Below are positions 1 through 6,432 of a DNA stretch of 7,133 nt, one piece after another. The stretch is from Candidatus Sulfopaludibacter sp. SbA3 (GTDB lineage Bacteria > Acidobacteriota > Terriglobia > Bryobacterales > Bryobacteraceae). The notes beneath the pieces are model-generated. The model was not told where the DNA came from and searched no databases. It saw nothing but the letters and a program-made list of their open reading frames with translations. The translations under genes and the position numbers were made by a program. Location: positions 1-7,133 of the forward strand of contig CAMAUG010000204.1 of NCBI GenBank assembly GCA_945861255.1, given 5' to 3'. The stretch's first letter is position 1. Each line of letters starts with the position of its first letter.

Positions 1-1806
1 TACGATACCGCCGTGCTGATCGACGGCCTGCGCTTTCGCGACCCCGGTTCCATTCAGGGTGACGCCAGCGCCTTTGTTTCCGATCTGCTGACCACGGACT
101 TCGACCGCGTGGAGATCCTGAACGGAGCCGGGTCGGCGCTCTACGGCACCTCCGCCATGGGCGGCGTGATCAATATTTTGAGCGCCCAGGGGGGAGGCCG
201 GACGCGGGGCGGCCTGCTGGCCGAAGGCGGCGCGCTGGGCGCGGCACGCGGACGCGCAAATGTGGCGGGTGAGGCCTGGAAGAGCCGCCTGATCTACAGC
301 GCGGGGCTGTCGCACTGGAACGTGACGCGCGGCGTGGATGGCGACGACGCGTTTCGCGCCACCAATGCACAAGGTCGTGCCGTGTACCGGATTGCACCGG
401 CCACCACGCTCAGCGCGCGCGCGTTCTTGGGCGATTCGTTCGGCAAACTGAACACCAGTCCCGTGCAGACGGGAACGCTGCCGGCGACGGGAATCGTACC
501 CGCCGTCGGGGGAGTCACTTTCCTGGCGGGTCCCAACGATCCGGACAGCACGCGCACGGGCCGGTTTGCCAACGGCGCACTGGTTCTGGACGCGCGGCTG
601 GCGCCGAAACTCGCCGCCACGGTGAGCTTCCAGACGCTGGCTTCCAGCAGACGCTATGTGGATGGCCCCGCCGGCTTGGGCTTCCAGCCGTTTGCGGGCA
701 TTCGCAGTGTCTACAACGCGCATGTGCAAACCTTCGGCGCGCAACTGCGCTACGCGTTGACGCCGGCGCATTTGGTGTCGGGCGGCTATGAATTCGAATT
801 CGAGAATTTCCACTTCAACTATGCCGATCGCGGCGACACATCCGCGAATTCCGCGTTACGTTCGTCGCAGCGAAGCCATACTCTCTCCGTGCAGGATCAA
901 ACCCGCTTGCTGGACGGACGCCTGCAGATCGCAGGGGCTTTCCGGGCGCAATATTTCGCGCTGAACCGGCCGGCATTCTTGCCCGCTGCGTCCGCTCCGT
1001 ATCAGAGCGCCGCCATGGGGGGGCCTCCGGCCGCTTACACCGGTGATGGATCCGCGGCATATTTGTTCCGCTTGACGGCAACCAAAATCCGCGCGCACGT
1101 GGGCCGGGGTTATCGCGCTCCGTCTCTCTATGAGAGATTCGGAGCCAGCTTCGATTCCTTCTTCGGGTATTCTCATTACGGCGATCCGGGATTGGCGCCG
1201 GAGCGTTCCACGACTCTGGACGCCGGGATCGACCAATCTCTGTTTCGTAATCGCGCGTCGGTCTCGGCGACGTATTTCTACACACAACTGCACCAGACTA
1301 TTGGATTCCGGCTGCTCCCGGCGGCCGACCCTTTCGGACGTTTCTTTGGTTACCTGAATCTGCAAGGCGGGTTATCGCGCGGCGCGGAGTTGAGCGCCAG
1401 GGTCTCCCTGCACCGCTCTCTGGACGTCACATCAAGCTACACCTTCGTCAACGCAGTAGAACGCACGGCCCTTGATGGCGTAGTGCGCCGCATGGTGATT
1501 CCCAGACACCAATTCTCCGTTGCGGCCACCCAGCGCGTGGGGCAGCGTGTGGTTGTGACGTTCGACACCCTGCAATCGGGCGCTTTTCTGGCTCCGATTT
1601 TCAGCGCTTCGTTCTCGCAGCGCGTTTACAGCTTCGACGGTCTGCGACGGGTAAACGCGGGGATCAGCTACCGGCTGCCTCTCGGTGAATTCAGGGCCGT
1701 CCGTTTCTACGGGCGCGCCGAAAATCTGGCCGGCCAGGACTATTACGAAAATGGCTTCCGCACGCCCAGGCGAACGGCGGTGGGCGGCCTGCAATTCGAA
1801 TTTTAG
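1..1806 (+). CDS. TonB-dependent outer-membrane receptor, 5'-truncated by the window edge
   Basis: This is the C-terminal 601 residues of a TonB-dependent receptor; the reading frame is already open at base 1, so the signal peptide, TonB box and most of the plug lie outside the window. Such proteins take up large or scarce ligands (siderophores, cobalamin, glycans, metals) across the outer membrane using TonB-ExbBD energy. Numbering from base 1, the end of the plug is clear: a VLIDGLRFRDP stretch, then VEILNGAGSALYG at residues 37-49 and SAMGGVINIL at 51-60. The rest is beta-barrel. Hallmarks are GYRAPSLYERF from about residue 370 and GDPGLAPE at 394-401, the FRAP/NPxLxPE-type region of the family. 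The last strand contains AENLAGQDYYENGF and the protein ends in a terminal Phe, as needed for BAM recognition. The architecture resembles the BtuB/siderophore-receptor type, but I cannot assign a ligand. A palindromic element begins six bases after the stop codon. Confidence 0.93.
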   Translation, partial: YDTAVLIDGLRFRDPGSIQGDASAFVSDLLTTDFDRVEILNGAGSALYGTSAMGGVINILSAQGGGRTRGGLLAEGGALGAARGRANVAGEAWKSRLIYSAGLSHWNVTRGVDGDDAFRATNAQGRAVYRIAPATTLSARAFLGDSFGKLNTSPVQTGTLPATGIVPAVGGVTFLAGPNDPDSTRTGRFANGALVLDARLAPKLAATVSFQTLASSRRYVDGPAGLGFQPFAGIRSVYNAHVQTFGAQLRYALTPAHLVSGGYEFEFENFHFNYADRGDTSANSALRSSQRSHTLSVQDQTRLLDGRLQIAGAFRAQYFALNRPAFLPAASAPYQSAAMGGPPAAYTGDGSAAYLFRLTATKIRAHVGRGYRAPSLYERFGASFDSFFGYSHYGDPGLAPERSTTLDAGIDQSLFRNRASVSATYFYTQLHQTIGFRLLPAADPFGRFFGYLNLQGGLSRGAELSARVSLHRSLDVTSSYTFVNAVERTALDGVVRRMVIPRHQFSVAATQRVGQRVVVTFDTLQSGAFLAPIFSASFSQRVYSFDGLRRVNAGISYRLPLGEFRAVRFYGRAENLAGQDYYENGFRTPRRTAVGGLQFEF

Positions 1807-1811
1807 TATTT

Positions 1812-1900
1812 AGGGGGACAGGCTACTCAATTCCCGATCTCCCGCGGAGGAGAGGAATCCGGGAAGCTGGGAATTCGGCGATTGAGTAGCCTGTCCTCTT
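1812..1900. mobile_element. MITE/REP-like palindromic element with ATTT flanks
   Basis: The ends form an imperfect terminal inverted repeat. The left arm, GGACAGGCTACTCAAT (1816-1831), is an exact reverse complement of ATTGAGTAGCCTGTCC (1881-1896). Pairing continues outward to 1812/1900 with two G-T wobbles. The 49-bp centre contains further self-complementary pieces: TTCCCG at 1831-1836 with CGGGAA at 1860-1865, and CTCC at 1839-1842 with GGAG at 1846-1849. The element is flanked by ATTT on both sides (1808-1811 and 1901-1904), which could be a target-site duplication, although this is AT-rich and could be chance. It has no coding capacity. It resembles non-autonomous palindromes (MITEs, or REP/BIME units moved by Y1/TnpA-REP enzymes). 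No transposase is in the window, so mobility is inferred. Transcribed, it would form a strong hairpin just after the receptor gene and may act as a 3' end or RNA stabiliser. Confidence 0.6.
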
Positions 1901-1938
1901 ATTTCTTGCCACAATGGAAGAGGACCCGCATTCGCATC

Positions 1939-2439
1939 ATGAACAAGCTCACCGCAATCTTCCTGATCGTCGCTTCGCCGCTGGCCGCGCGAACCGTCAG
2001 CGTACGGCTTGTGAACAGCGTGGGTGAGAATGCCGGCAAGGCCAAAATCACCGAGGCCGAACGCGGTGGCGTGCTGATCCACCTAAAAGTACGGGGCCTG
2101 CCGCCGGGCGAGCATGCCGCGCATATCCACGAGAAGCCCATTTGCGAAGGCACTGACTTCACCTCCGCGGGCGGGCACTTTAACCCCGATCACAAGAAGC
2201 ACGGGCTCGATAGCGAATTTGGCCCGCACGCGGGCGACATGGTCAATTTCCAGGTAGGCCGGAAGGGCAAGGGAAAGGCTCTGCTGGTGAATACCCGCGT
2301 CAATCTGAGCGCCGCGGGAGATCACTCGATTCTCGCGAATGGCGGCACTGCCCTGGTACTGCACGCCTTCAAAGACGATATGCAGACGGACCCGGCGGGT
2401 GACGCCGGAGCGCGCATCGCGTGCGGCGTGATCAAGTAA
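1939..2439 (+). CDS. sodC: Cu/Zn superoxide dismutase, exported
   Basis: The 166-residue protein dismutates superoxide to oxygen and hydrogen peroxide, most likely in the periplasm. The N-terminus (MNKLTAIFLIVASPLAAR) is a short Sec-type signal peptide; no lipobox Cys is present. All active-site residues of the family are visible: HIH at 62-64, GGHFNP with H80, H88, GPHAGD with H97 and D100, and H142 in LVLHAFKDD. By family rules, Cu is bound by H62, H64, H80 and H142, and Zn by H80, H88, H97 and D100. The guiding Arg is R159 in GARIACG, and the structural disulfide is C69-C162. The ATG at 1939 is preferred over the longer open frame because it begins the signal peptide. A purine-rich GGAAGAGGA at 1916-1924 is the only ribosome-site candidate and lies rather far upstream (14 nt). 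The gene follows the receptor by 132 bp containing the palindrome, and converges on the response-regulator gene. Confidence 0.95.
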   Translation: MNKLTAIFLIVASPLAARTVSVRLVNSVGENAGKAKITEAERGGVLIHLKVRGLPPGEHAAHIHEKPICEGTDFTSAGGHFNPDHKKHGLDSEFGPHAGDMVNFQVGRKGKGKALLVNTRVNLSAAGDHSILANGGTALVLHAFKDDMQTDPAGDAGARIACGVIK

Positions 2440-2440
2440 C

Positions 2441-2466
2441 GGCGCGGCTAAAGAGTTTCGCGCGCC
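2441..2466. terminator. Possible shared hairpin at the convergent gene ends
   Basis: GGCGCG at 2441-2446 and CGCGCC at 2461-2466 are exact reverse complements, with a nested AAA-GAG-TTT hairpin (2450-2458) inside. The structure begins two bases after the sodC stop and covers the last codons and stop of the response-regulator gene. It could slow or stop transcription from both sides. There is no U-tract on either side, so it is not a classic intrinsic terminator, and a short GC-rich inverted repeat may be chance here. Confidence 0.25.
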
Positions 2467-3212
2467 ACGAAGCGGTACCCCACCCCGCGCACAGTGAGCA
2501 GGTGGCGGGGATGCGCGGGATCCTCTTCAATGTAGCGGCGCAGCCGCACGACAAAGTTGTCGATCGCGCGCGTGTCGGTATCCTCGCGCAAGCCCCACAC
2601 TTCCTGCAACATCGCCTTGCGCGAAACCACCTTGCCCTCGCGTTCCACCAAGTACCGCAAGATGTTCGCTTCCATCAACGTGAGCGGAAAGATCTGCCCG
2701 CGCACGTGGATTTGAAGTAGATCTAAATGAATCGACTTACCGTCAAACCTGAACGTATCGCCGCCTTCAGCGGCCCGCTCTACTGCCGCCGCTACCGGCG
2801 CGGCAGCGGTTTCCGTCCGCAGCCACTGTTTCCGGCGGAGCAGTCCTTTTATGCGCGCGATCAGGATGCTGAGATCGAACGGCTTGGGCAGGTAATCGTC
2901 GGCGCCCGCCGCAAAGCCGTCCAACACGTCTTCGGCGCGGCCGCGCGCGGTGAGCATCAGCGTGGGGACAAACTGTCCAGCACGGCGCAATTCCGACAAG
3001 ACGGTGAAGCCGTCCTTGGCGGGCAGCATCACGTCCAATACCACCAGATCGAAGCCGTCCGCCGCGGCGCCGCTCGTTGGATGAAGCAGCAGATCCAGCG
3101 CCGCCTCTCCGGTATCGACGGCGCGCACATCGTAACCCTCGGCTTCCAGATTGAAGCGCAGGCCGTCGGCCAGGTGCTGTTCGTCTTCGACAATGAGAAT
3201 GCGTTCGGCCAT
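2448..3212 (-). CDS. OmpR/PhoB-family response regulator
   Basis: This 254-residue DNA-binding regulator is the output half of the two-component pair. The receiver domain spans about residues 3-122. It has the acidic pocket E9-D10, phosphoacceptor D60 in LVVLDVMLP, switch T88 in MLTAR and invariant K110 in YLPKPF. The loop before D60 carries a few extra residues (HPTSGAAADG, 44-53) compared with PhoB or OmpR. An Ala-rich linker (about 128-152) leads to a winged-helix domain (about 155-252) with LTLMEANILRYLV, the recognition-helix region RAIDNFVVRLRRYIEEDP and the wing TVRGVGYRFV. The ATG at 3212 is chosen because MAERILIVEDE is the standard receiver start; the open frame continues upstream only into the kinase gene. 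The kinase stop is 8 bp upstream, so the two are almost certainly co-transcribed. The target genes cannot be read from sequence; the neighbouring desaturase and its own operon are candidates. Confidence 0.96.
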   Translation of the reverse strand: MAERILIVEDEQHLADGLRFNLEAEGYDVRAVDTGEAALDLLLHPTSGAAADGFDLVVLDVMLPAKDGFTVLSELRRAGQFVPTLMLTARGRAEDVLDGFAAGADDYLPKPFDLSILIARIKGLLRRKQWLRTETAAAPVAAAVERAAEGGDTFRFDGKSIHLDLLQIHVRGQIFPLTLMEANILRYLVEREGKVVSRKAMLQEVWGLREDTDTRAIDNFVVRLRRYIEEDPAHPRHLLTVRGVGYRFVARETL

Positions 3213-3220
3213 GAGAGGGA

Positions 3221-4111
3221 TCACTGCGAAACCGGCAGCTCCAGCACAAATGTACTGCCGCGGCCCTGGCCTTCGCTTTCCGCCCACACCCGCCCGCCGT
3301 GCCTTTTGGCGACGGAGCCAACGATGAACAATCCCAGGCCGGTGCCCTTGATGCGCGTCGCCAGCGGCCCCGGCACACGGTAGAAGCGTTTGAACACTTG
3401 TTTAAGGTCCGACTTCGCCAAGCCGGGTCCGTTGTCTTTCACCCGCACTCTCACGAATCCGTTCCCATCGGCGATTTCCACCGCGACGCGGCCTTCAGCG
3501 CCGGAGTACTTCACGGCGTTGTCGATCAGGTTGGACACAGCGGCGCGAACCTCGTCCGCGTCTCCCTGGATGGTCAGTGAGGGGCTTGGCTCAAGAGTGA
3601 GCGCACCCGGCGGCACGTGATACAAGCGGCGCGCACGCGCCAGGCAATCCTCCACCACCGCGCTGAAGTCGATCTGAGAAACATGCAGCGGGCGCGACGT
3701 CTGCCCAATCCGGCCGGTTCGAAGAATTTGTTCGATCATCCCCAGCAGGCGGTCACAATCGTCGAGCATCGTATGGTAGAATTCCTGGCGCTTGGCCTCC
3801 TCGACAGGCCGGGTTTGCAGGGTTTCCAGGTAGAGGCGGATGGAGGCGACCGGAGTCTTCAACTCATGCGTGACGGCGTTGATAAACGCATCGTGTTGCG
3901 CGTTGCGCCGGATCTCGCGCACCAGGAACGTGGTGTTCAGCACCACTCCCGCAATCACGACCAGCACCAGAAGGACGCCGAAAAAAAGCAAAATTCCGGT
4001 GCGCCAGTTGAGCAAGACCCAACCGACGTAAAGGAACACGACAAACATGATGAGGCCGATGCCCAGCGAGATGAATAACGCGATGGACTTCCGCCGTCCG
4101 CCGACAACCAT
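3221..4111 (-). CDS. Two-transmembrane sensor histidine kinase with no extracytoplasmic domain
   Basis: This 296-residue inner-membrane kinase autophosphorylates on His and passes the phosphate to the regulator encoded 8 bp downstream. After a basic N-terminus come two hydrophobic helices (about residues 10-34 and 39-63) joined only by NWRTG, so there is essentially no periplasmic sensor. There is no HAMP or PAS domain either. A short charged segment leads straight into the HisKA H-box, with H82 in NAVTHELKTPVASI. The HATPase domain is complete: N-box NLIDNAVKYS (194-203), G1 box DNGPGL (226-231), F-box FKRFYR (240-245) and G2 box GTGLGLFIV (256-264). Kinases of this shape are usually called intramembrane-sensing. 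The ATG at 4111 begins the MVVGGRRKS leader; an in-frame upstream extension lacks a plausible ribosome site and would add a non-conserved tail. The desaturase gene lies 187 bp upstream on the same strand, which hints at membrane state as the signal (inference). Confidence 0.95.
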   Translation of the reverse strand: MVVGGRRKSIALFISLGIGLIMFVVFLYVGWVLLNWRTGILLFFGVLLVLVVIAGVVLNTTFLVREIRRNAQHDAFINAVTHELKTPVASIRLYLETLQTRPVEEAKRQEFYHTMLDDCDRLLGMIEQILRTGRIGQTSRPLHVSQIDFSAVVEDCLARARRLYHVPPGALTLEPSPSLTIQGDADEVRAAVSNLIDNAVKYSGAEGRVAVEIADGNGFVRVRVKDNGPGLAKSDLKQVFKRFYRVPGPLATRIKGTGLGLFIVGSVAKRHGGRVWAESEGQGRGSTFVLELPVSQ

Positions 4112-4298
4112 GCTTCTAGAATAGGACGGACGGCGGGCGGCGCGCTGTGCTCCGCGTGATGTGCAACCGCGCGCCGTCTGCCAAAAGAGCACCGCTGGGA
4201 AGCTGGGTGCAGATAGCGGCCAAGGCCTTCTTCAGCCTGTTGTTATAGAGACGCGACGGGCTAGACCAAGGGACTGGGCGCGCGTGCGCGGGGCCCCG
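4112..4298. other. Leader region of the kinase-regulator operon
   Basis: This 187-bp gap separates the desaturase stop from the kinase start, both on the minus strand. It probably holds the 3' end of the desaturase transcript and the promoter of the two-component operon, but I find no convincing -35/-10 pair. It contains an exact 8-bp inverted repeat, CGGCGCGC at 4138-4145 and GCGCGCCG at 4169-4176. It also has a 10-bp perfect palindrome, CGGGGCCCCG, at 4289-4298, abutting the desaturase stop codon. Neither is followed by a T-tract on the minus strand, so no intrinsic terminator can be called. Confidence 0.3.
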
Positions 4299-5156
4299 TT
4301 ACGCCGCTTGGCGCTCGGCCCTGTAGGCGCTATCCACGCTGGCGGCGCGGATGTTCCAGACCAAGCCGAAGCGCTTCATCAGGTTCAACGTGATCCAGGA
4401 AGGATCGAATTCATACCACGCCAGACCCTGGCGCGCCGACGTGGGATGCGCGTGATGGTTGTTGTGCCAGCCTTCGCCGAACGTCAGGAGCGCAACCCAC
4501 CAGTTATTGCGCGACGTGTCGTGCGTGTCAAAACGGCGGCGGCCCCACAGGTGCGCCGCGGAATTCACGAACCACGTCACGTGCAAGCCGTACACCACGC
4601 GGAGGCAGATGCCCCACAAGAACATCGGCAGTCCACCCCAAGCGAGCAACGCCGCGCCTAACAGCGCGAGCGGAACCCAGTGGTAGCTGTTCAGCCACAG
4701 GTAAAAGCGATGCTTGGCCAGATCCGGCGTATACTTTGCCATCAGCTTCGTGTTGTTGTGGTTGGTTTCGCCGAGCAGAATCCAGCCCATGTGCGCCCAA
4801 AACGCGCCTTCGCGCGGCGAATGCGGATCGCCCGGCTGATCGGACTTGGCATGATGGATGCGATGCGTACCCACCCAAAAGATCGGGCCGCCTTCCAGGG
4901 TCAGCGTGCCGCAAATCGCAAACCAATATTCAATCCACCTGTGCGTTTGGTAAGACTGGTGCGTGTGCAGCCGGTGATACCCCAGGCTGATGCCCCAACC
5001 GACGGCCATCCAGTGCAAAGCGGCGGTCACCAGGAGCGCCTTCCAACTGAACATGAACAGAGCCGCTACCGCGCCAATGTGAAGAAGTACCAGGACCAAC
5101 GCGGTCGGCCAATTTAGCGTCCGGCCTTGGGGTAGGGGGAGGGTGTATGCGCTCAC
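4299..5156 (-). CDS. Membrane fatty-acid desaturase, acyl-CoA/stearoyl delta-9 type
   Basis: This 285-residue di-iron desaturase probably puts a cis double bond (most likely delta-9) into saturated acyl chains, adjusting membrane fluidity. It is an integral membrane protein with hydrophobic stretches at about residues 18-36, 39-58, 160-174 and 176-197. All three histidine boxes are present: H61-RLHT-H66 in GYHRLHTH, H98-RI-H101-H102, and H231-NN-H234-H235 in GEGWHNNHH. It also has the NSAAHLWG motif (N198, H202), which supplies further iron ligands in stearoyl-CoA desaturases. The length fits stand-alone bacterial members without a fused cytochrome b5 domain, so a separate ferredoxin or other electron donor is needed; none is encoded here. 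The start is a GTG at 5156, supported by GGAG (plus-strand CTCC, 5162-5165) with 5-nt spacing. An upstream dyad and -10-like site suggest an independent, regulated promoter. Regiospecificity and whether the substrate is acyl-CoA or acyl-lipid are unknown. Confidence 0.94.
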   Translation of the reverse strand: MSAYTLPLPQGRTLNWPTALVLVLLHIGAVAALFMFSWKALLVTAALHWMAVGWGISLGYHRLHTHQSYQTHRWIEYWFAICGTLTLEGGPIFWVGTHRIHHAKSDQPGDPHSPREGAFWAHMGWILLGETNHNNTKLMAKYTPDLAKHRFYLWLNSYHWVPLALLGAALLAWGGLPMFLWGICLRVVYGLHVTWFVNSAAHLWGRRRFDTHDTSRNNWWVALLTFGEGWHNNHHAHPTSARQGLAWYEFDPSWITLNLMKRFGLVWNIRAASVDSAYRAERQAA

Positions 5157-5161
5157 GTGAA

Positions 5162-5165
5162 CTCC
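5162..5165 (-). promoter_or_regulatory. Ribosome binding site of the desaturase gene
   Basis: The minus strand reads GGAG, five bases upstream of the GTG at 5156. This site decides the start, because no ATG gives a better placed N-terminus. Confidence 0.55.
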
Positions 5166-5199
5166 AGTCTTCTCAAAGTACCCCGGAAACCCGGCCGGG

Positions 5200-5249
5200 A
5201 TTGTAAGAGTTGTGTAATATCGCGCTTCATTTCACCAAGATAGGGTGAA
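5200..5249 (-). promoter_or_regulatory. Candidate desaturase promoter with an upstream dyad operator
   Basis: On the minus strand, TACAAT (5205-5200) matches the sigma-70 -10 consensus at five of six positions and would start transcription near 5193, giving a leader of about 37 nt. No good -35 hexamer lies 17 bp upstream. Immediately upstream of that position is a dyad: TTCACC (5231-5236), a 7-bp spacer, then GGTGAA (5244-5249). A weak -35 next to a dyad centred about 47 bp upstream of the predicted start is the usual arrangement of an activator site. The binding protein is unknown; the nearby OmpR-type regulator is one candidate, although such regulators more often bind direct repeats. Confidence 0.35.
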
Positions 5250-5251
5250 TC

Positions 5252-5265
5252 ACTGAGTACTGAGT
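5252..5265. repeat. Tandem duplication of a heptamer
   Basis: ACTGAGT occurs twice head to tail, upstream of the desaturase promoter region and next to the dyad. It may be part of a regulatory site or a simple slippage product. The rest of the 246-bp gap (5266-5402) shows a GGGC-rich run and an imperfect short repeat but nothing I can assign. Confidence 0.3.
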
Positions 5266-5402
5266 CGGGCGGGCGGGTTGTGGACGCCACAAGAGGCCTC
5301 CAGCACCCTCCGGCAAACTGGGAGTGGGTCGCTCACCTGAGGCCATCAAGGCGCACAAGACCGAATGACGCACAAGACGGCGGCCTAGCTAGATCGTGCG
5401 GA

Positions 5403-6341
5403 TTATCGAGGTTCACCGCTCGATTTGTGAATCCTGACAACCAGGGGCGCGGACGGCATCCATACATTACCCATGTCTCCATCGCAGCTCAAGCATTCGT
5501 CGCCGCGGCTGCGGAACCATAGCATGGCCTCGTAGCGGTCCAGGCGGTTGACGGCGTCACTGTCCGGCTGCCAGTACACCTTGTAGTTGGGCTCCAATTT
5601 GCGATAGCGGAATTTGGTCGGTCCGCCCATACGGGACGCCAGACTGCGCAACGCACGGTTGGAAACACGTTCGGTAATGGCAAACAGCGGGTGGGTGCGG
5701 ATCGGGAGACTCGCCTTGATCAGCTTACCGCGCAGACCAAAATCGGAGAACGGGCGAACGTCGTAGCCTTCCGCCGCCCAGGGCGTGCAGTCCCAGGCGG
5801 GTGACAGAAAGACCACGCCGCCGTCGCGCATCACGCGGCGGATCTCCGTCAACGCGTGCTCGGGATTGGGCACGTGCTCCAGCACCCAGATGGACCACGC
5901 CCCGTCGAAGCTGTCGTCGGCAAACGGCATGGCCGTGGCGGAGCCTTGCACGAATTTCTTGTGGTAAAAGCGTGCGACGTTGGACGAGATATCCAGGCCA
6001 GTGTAGTTCTCTGCAACGTCCTGCAAATATCCACGTCCGGAACCGATTTCCAGCACCGCCCCACGTTGCAGCCGGTACTGCTCGGCGAAGCGCTTCACCT
6101 GACCTTCGATATCGAAGGTCTCAGCCGCCTGTTTGGCGACTTGTAAATATCTGGTCTCGTACTCGGTAGGAGCTTTTTCCGGGCCGGACGACGGCGGAGT
6201 ATAGGCGTCGGCGTAGTATTTCCGCGTCTTTTCTATTTCTTCAGCGCTTTGCGGCGCGTCGGTATCGTACGGGAAATATTGCGCGACAACGCCGAGGCCC
6301 GCACTGGCTATAGCGGCGAACAACCATCCCGCGCTGTTCAT
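5403..6341 (-). CDS. SAM-dependent class I methyltransferase with an N-terminal membrane anchor or signal
   Basis: This 312-residue protein carries a Methyltransf_11-type Rossmann domain. Motif I is VLEIGSGRGYL (96-106), followed by YTGLDIS (113-119) with the acidic residue D117. GSATAMPFADDSFDGAWS (133-150) and VLEHVPNPEHAL form the motif II-III region, and the EIRRVMRDGGVVFLSP strand follows. Residues 4-23 are hydrophobic (AGWLFAAIASAGLGVVAQYF), so the N-terminus is a membrane anchor or uncleaved signal. A Pro/charged linker follows to about residue 60. The C-terminal third (about 185-312) is not recognised; it is rich in Arg and aromatic residues and includes a CLSC pair. The substrate is unknown. 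I prefer the ATG at 6341, which has GGAG 11 nt upstream. A GTG at 6353 would add four residues, but the same GGAG overlaps that codon. The gene is divergent from the kinase-like gene across 91 bp, and 246 bp upstream of the desaturase on the same strand. Confidence 0.88.
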   Translation of the reverse strand: MNSAGWLFAAIASAGLGVVAQYFPYDTDAPQSAEEIEKTRKYYADAYTPPSSGPEKAPTEYETRYLQVAKQAAETFDIEGQVKRFAEQYRLQRGAVLEIGSGRGYLQDVAENYTGLDISSNVARFYHKKFVQGSATAMPFADDSFDGAWSIWVLEHVPNPEHALTEIRRVMRDGGVVFLSPAWDCTPWAAEGYDVRPFSDFGLRGKLIKASLPIRTHPLFAITERVSNRALRSLASRMGGPTKFRYRKLEPNYKVYWQPDSDAVNRLDRYEAMLWFRSRGDECLSCDGDMGNVWMPSAPLVVRIHKSSGEPR

Positions 6342-6432
6342 CCTCGGGGGCACTCCAACATATTCCTAATCATATCGCGCCGCCGGATGTCTCTTGTATG
6401 CATGACTGGCGCTGGTATCCTGCTATTACACA
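6342..6432. promoter_or_regulatory. Divergent intergenic promoter region
   Basis: These 91 bp must hold promoters for both the methyltransferase (minus) and the kinase-like gene (plus). On the minus strand TATGAT (6374-6369) is a good -10 match, giving a leader of roughly 20 nt to the ATG at 6341. On the plus strand the best candidate is TTGTAT (6394-6399) with TATCCT (6416-6421) at 16-bp spacing. That would start transcription only about five bases before the ATG at 6433. Both -35 elements are weak, so these are suggestions only. Confidence 0.3.

Noticed and set aside
815..1365. Minus-strand open frames within the receptor gene
   Set aside because: They are antisense to well-conserved beta-barrel motifs of the TonB-dependent receptor and have Arg-rich shadow composition.
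2727..3383. Plus-strand open frame of 218 codons across the regulator and kinase genes
   Set aside because: It is antisense to the receiver domain and the kinase 3' end; there is no domain signature, and the composition matches a shadow frame.
4197..4207. 11-mer GGGAAGCTGGG shared with the palindromic element (1861-1871)
   Set aside because: Several shared 11-mers are expected by chance in 7 kb of GC-rich sequence, and the flanking bases do not match the element ends.
4161..4661. Plus-strand open frame of 166 codons across the 3' part of the desaturase gene
   Set aside because: It lies mostly antisense to a desaturase with intact histidine boxes, and its predicted protein is Arg/Pro/Gln-rich low-complexity sequence typical of a GC-rich shadow frame.
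5352..5378. CRISPR-like repeat
   Set aside because: There are only two 10-bp copies with a 7-bp gap, far too short and too few for an array; no cas gene is nearby.
5280..5522. Plus-strand open frame of 80 codons in the gap before the methyltransferase 3' end
   Set aside because: It overlaps the methyltransferase C-terminus antisense, has no ribosome site and shows no recognisable features.
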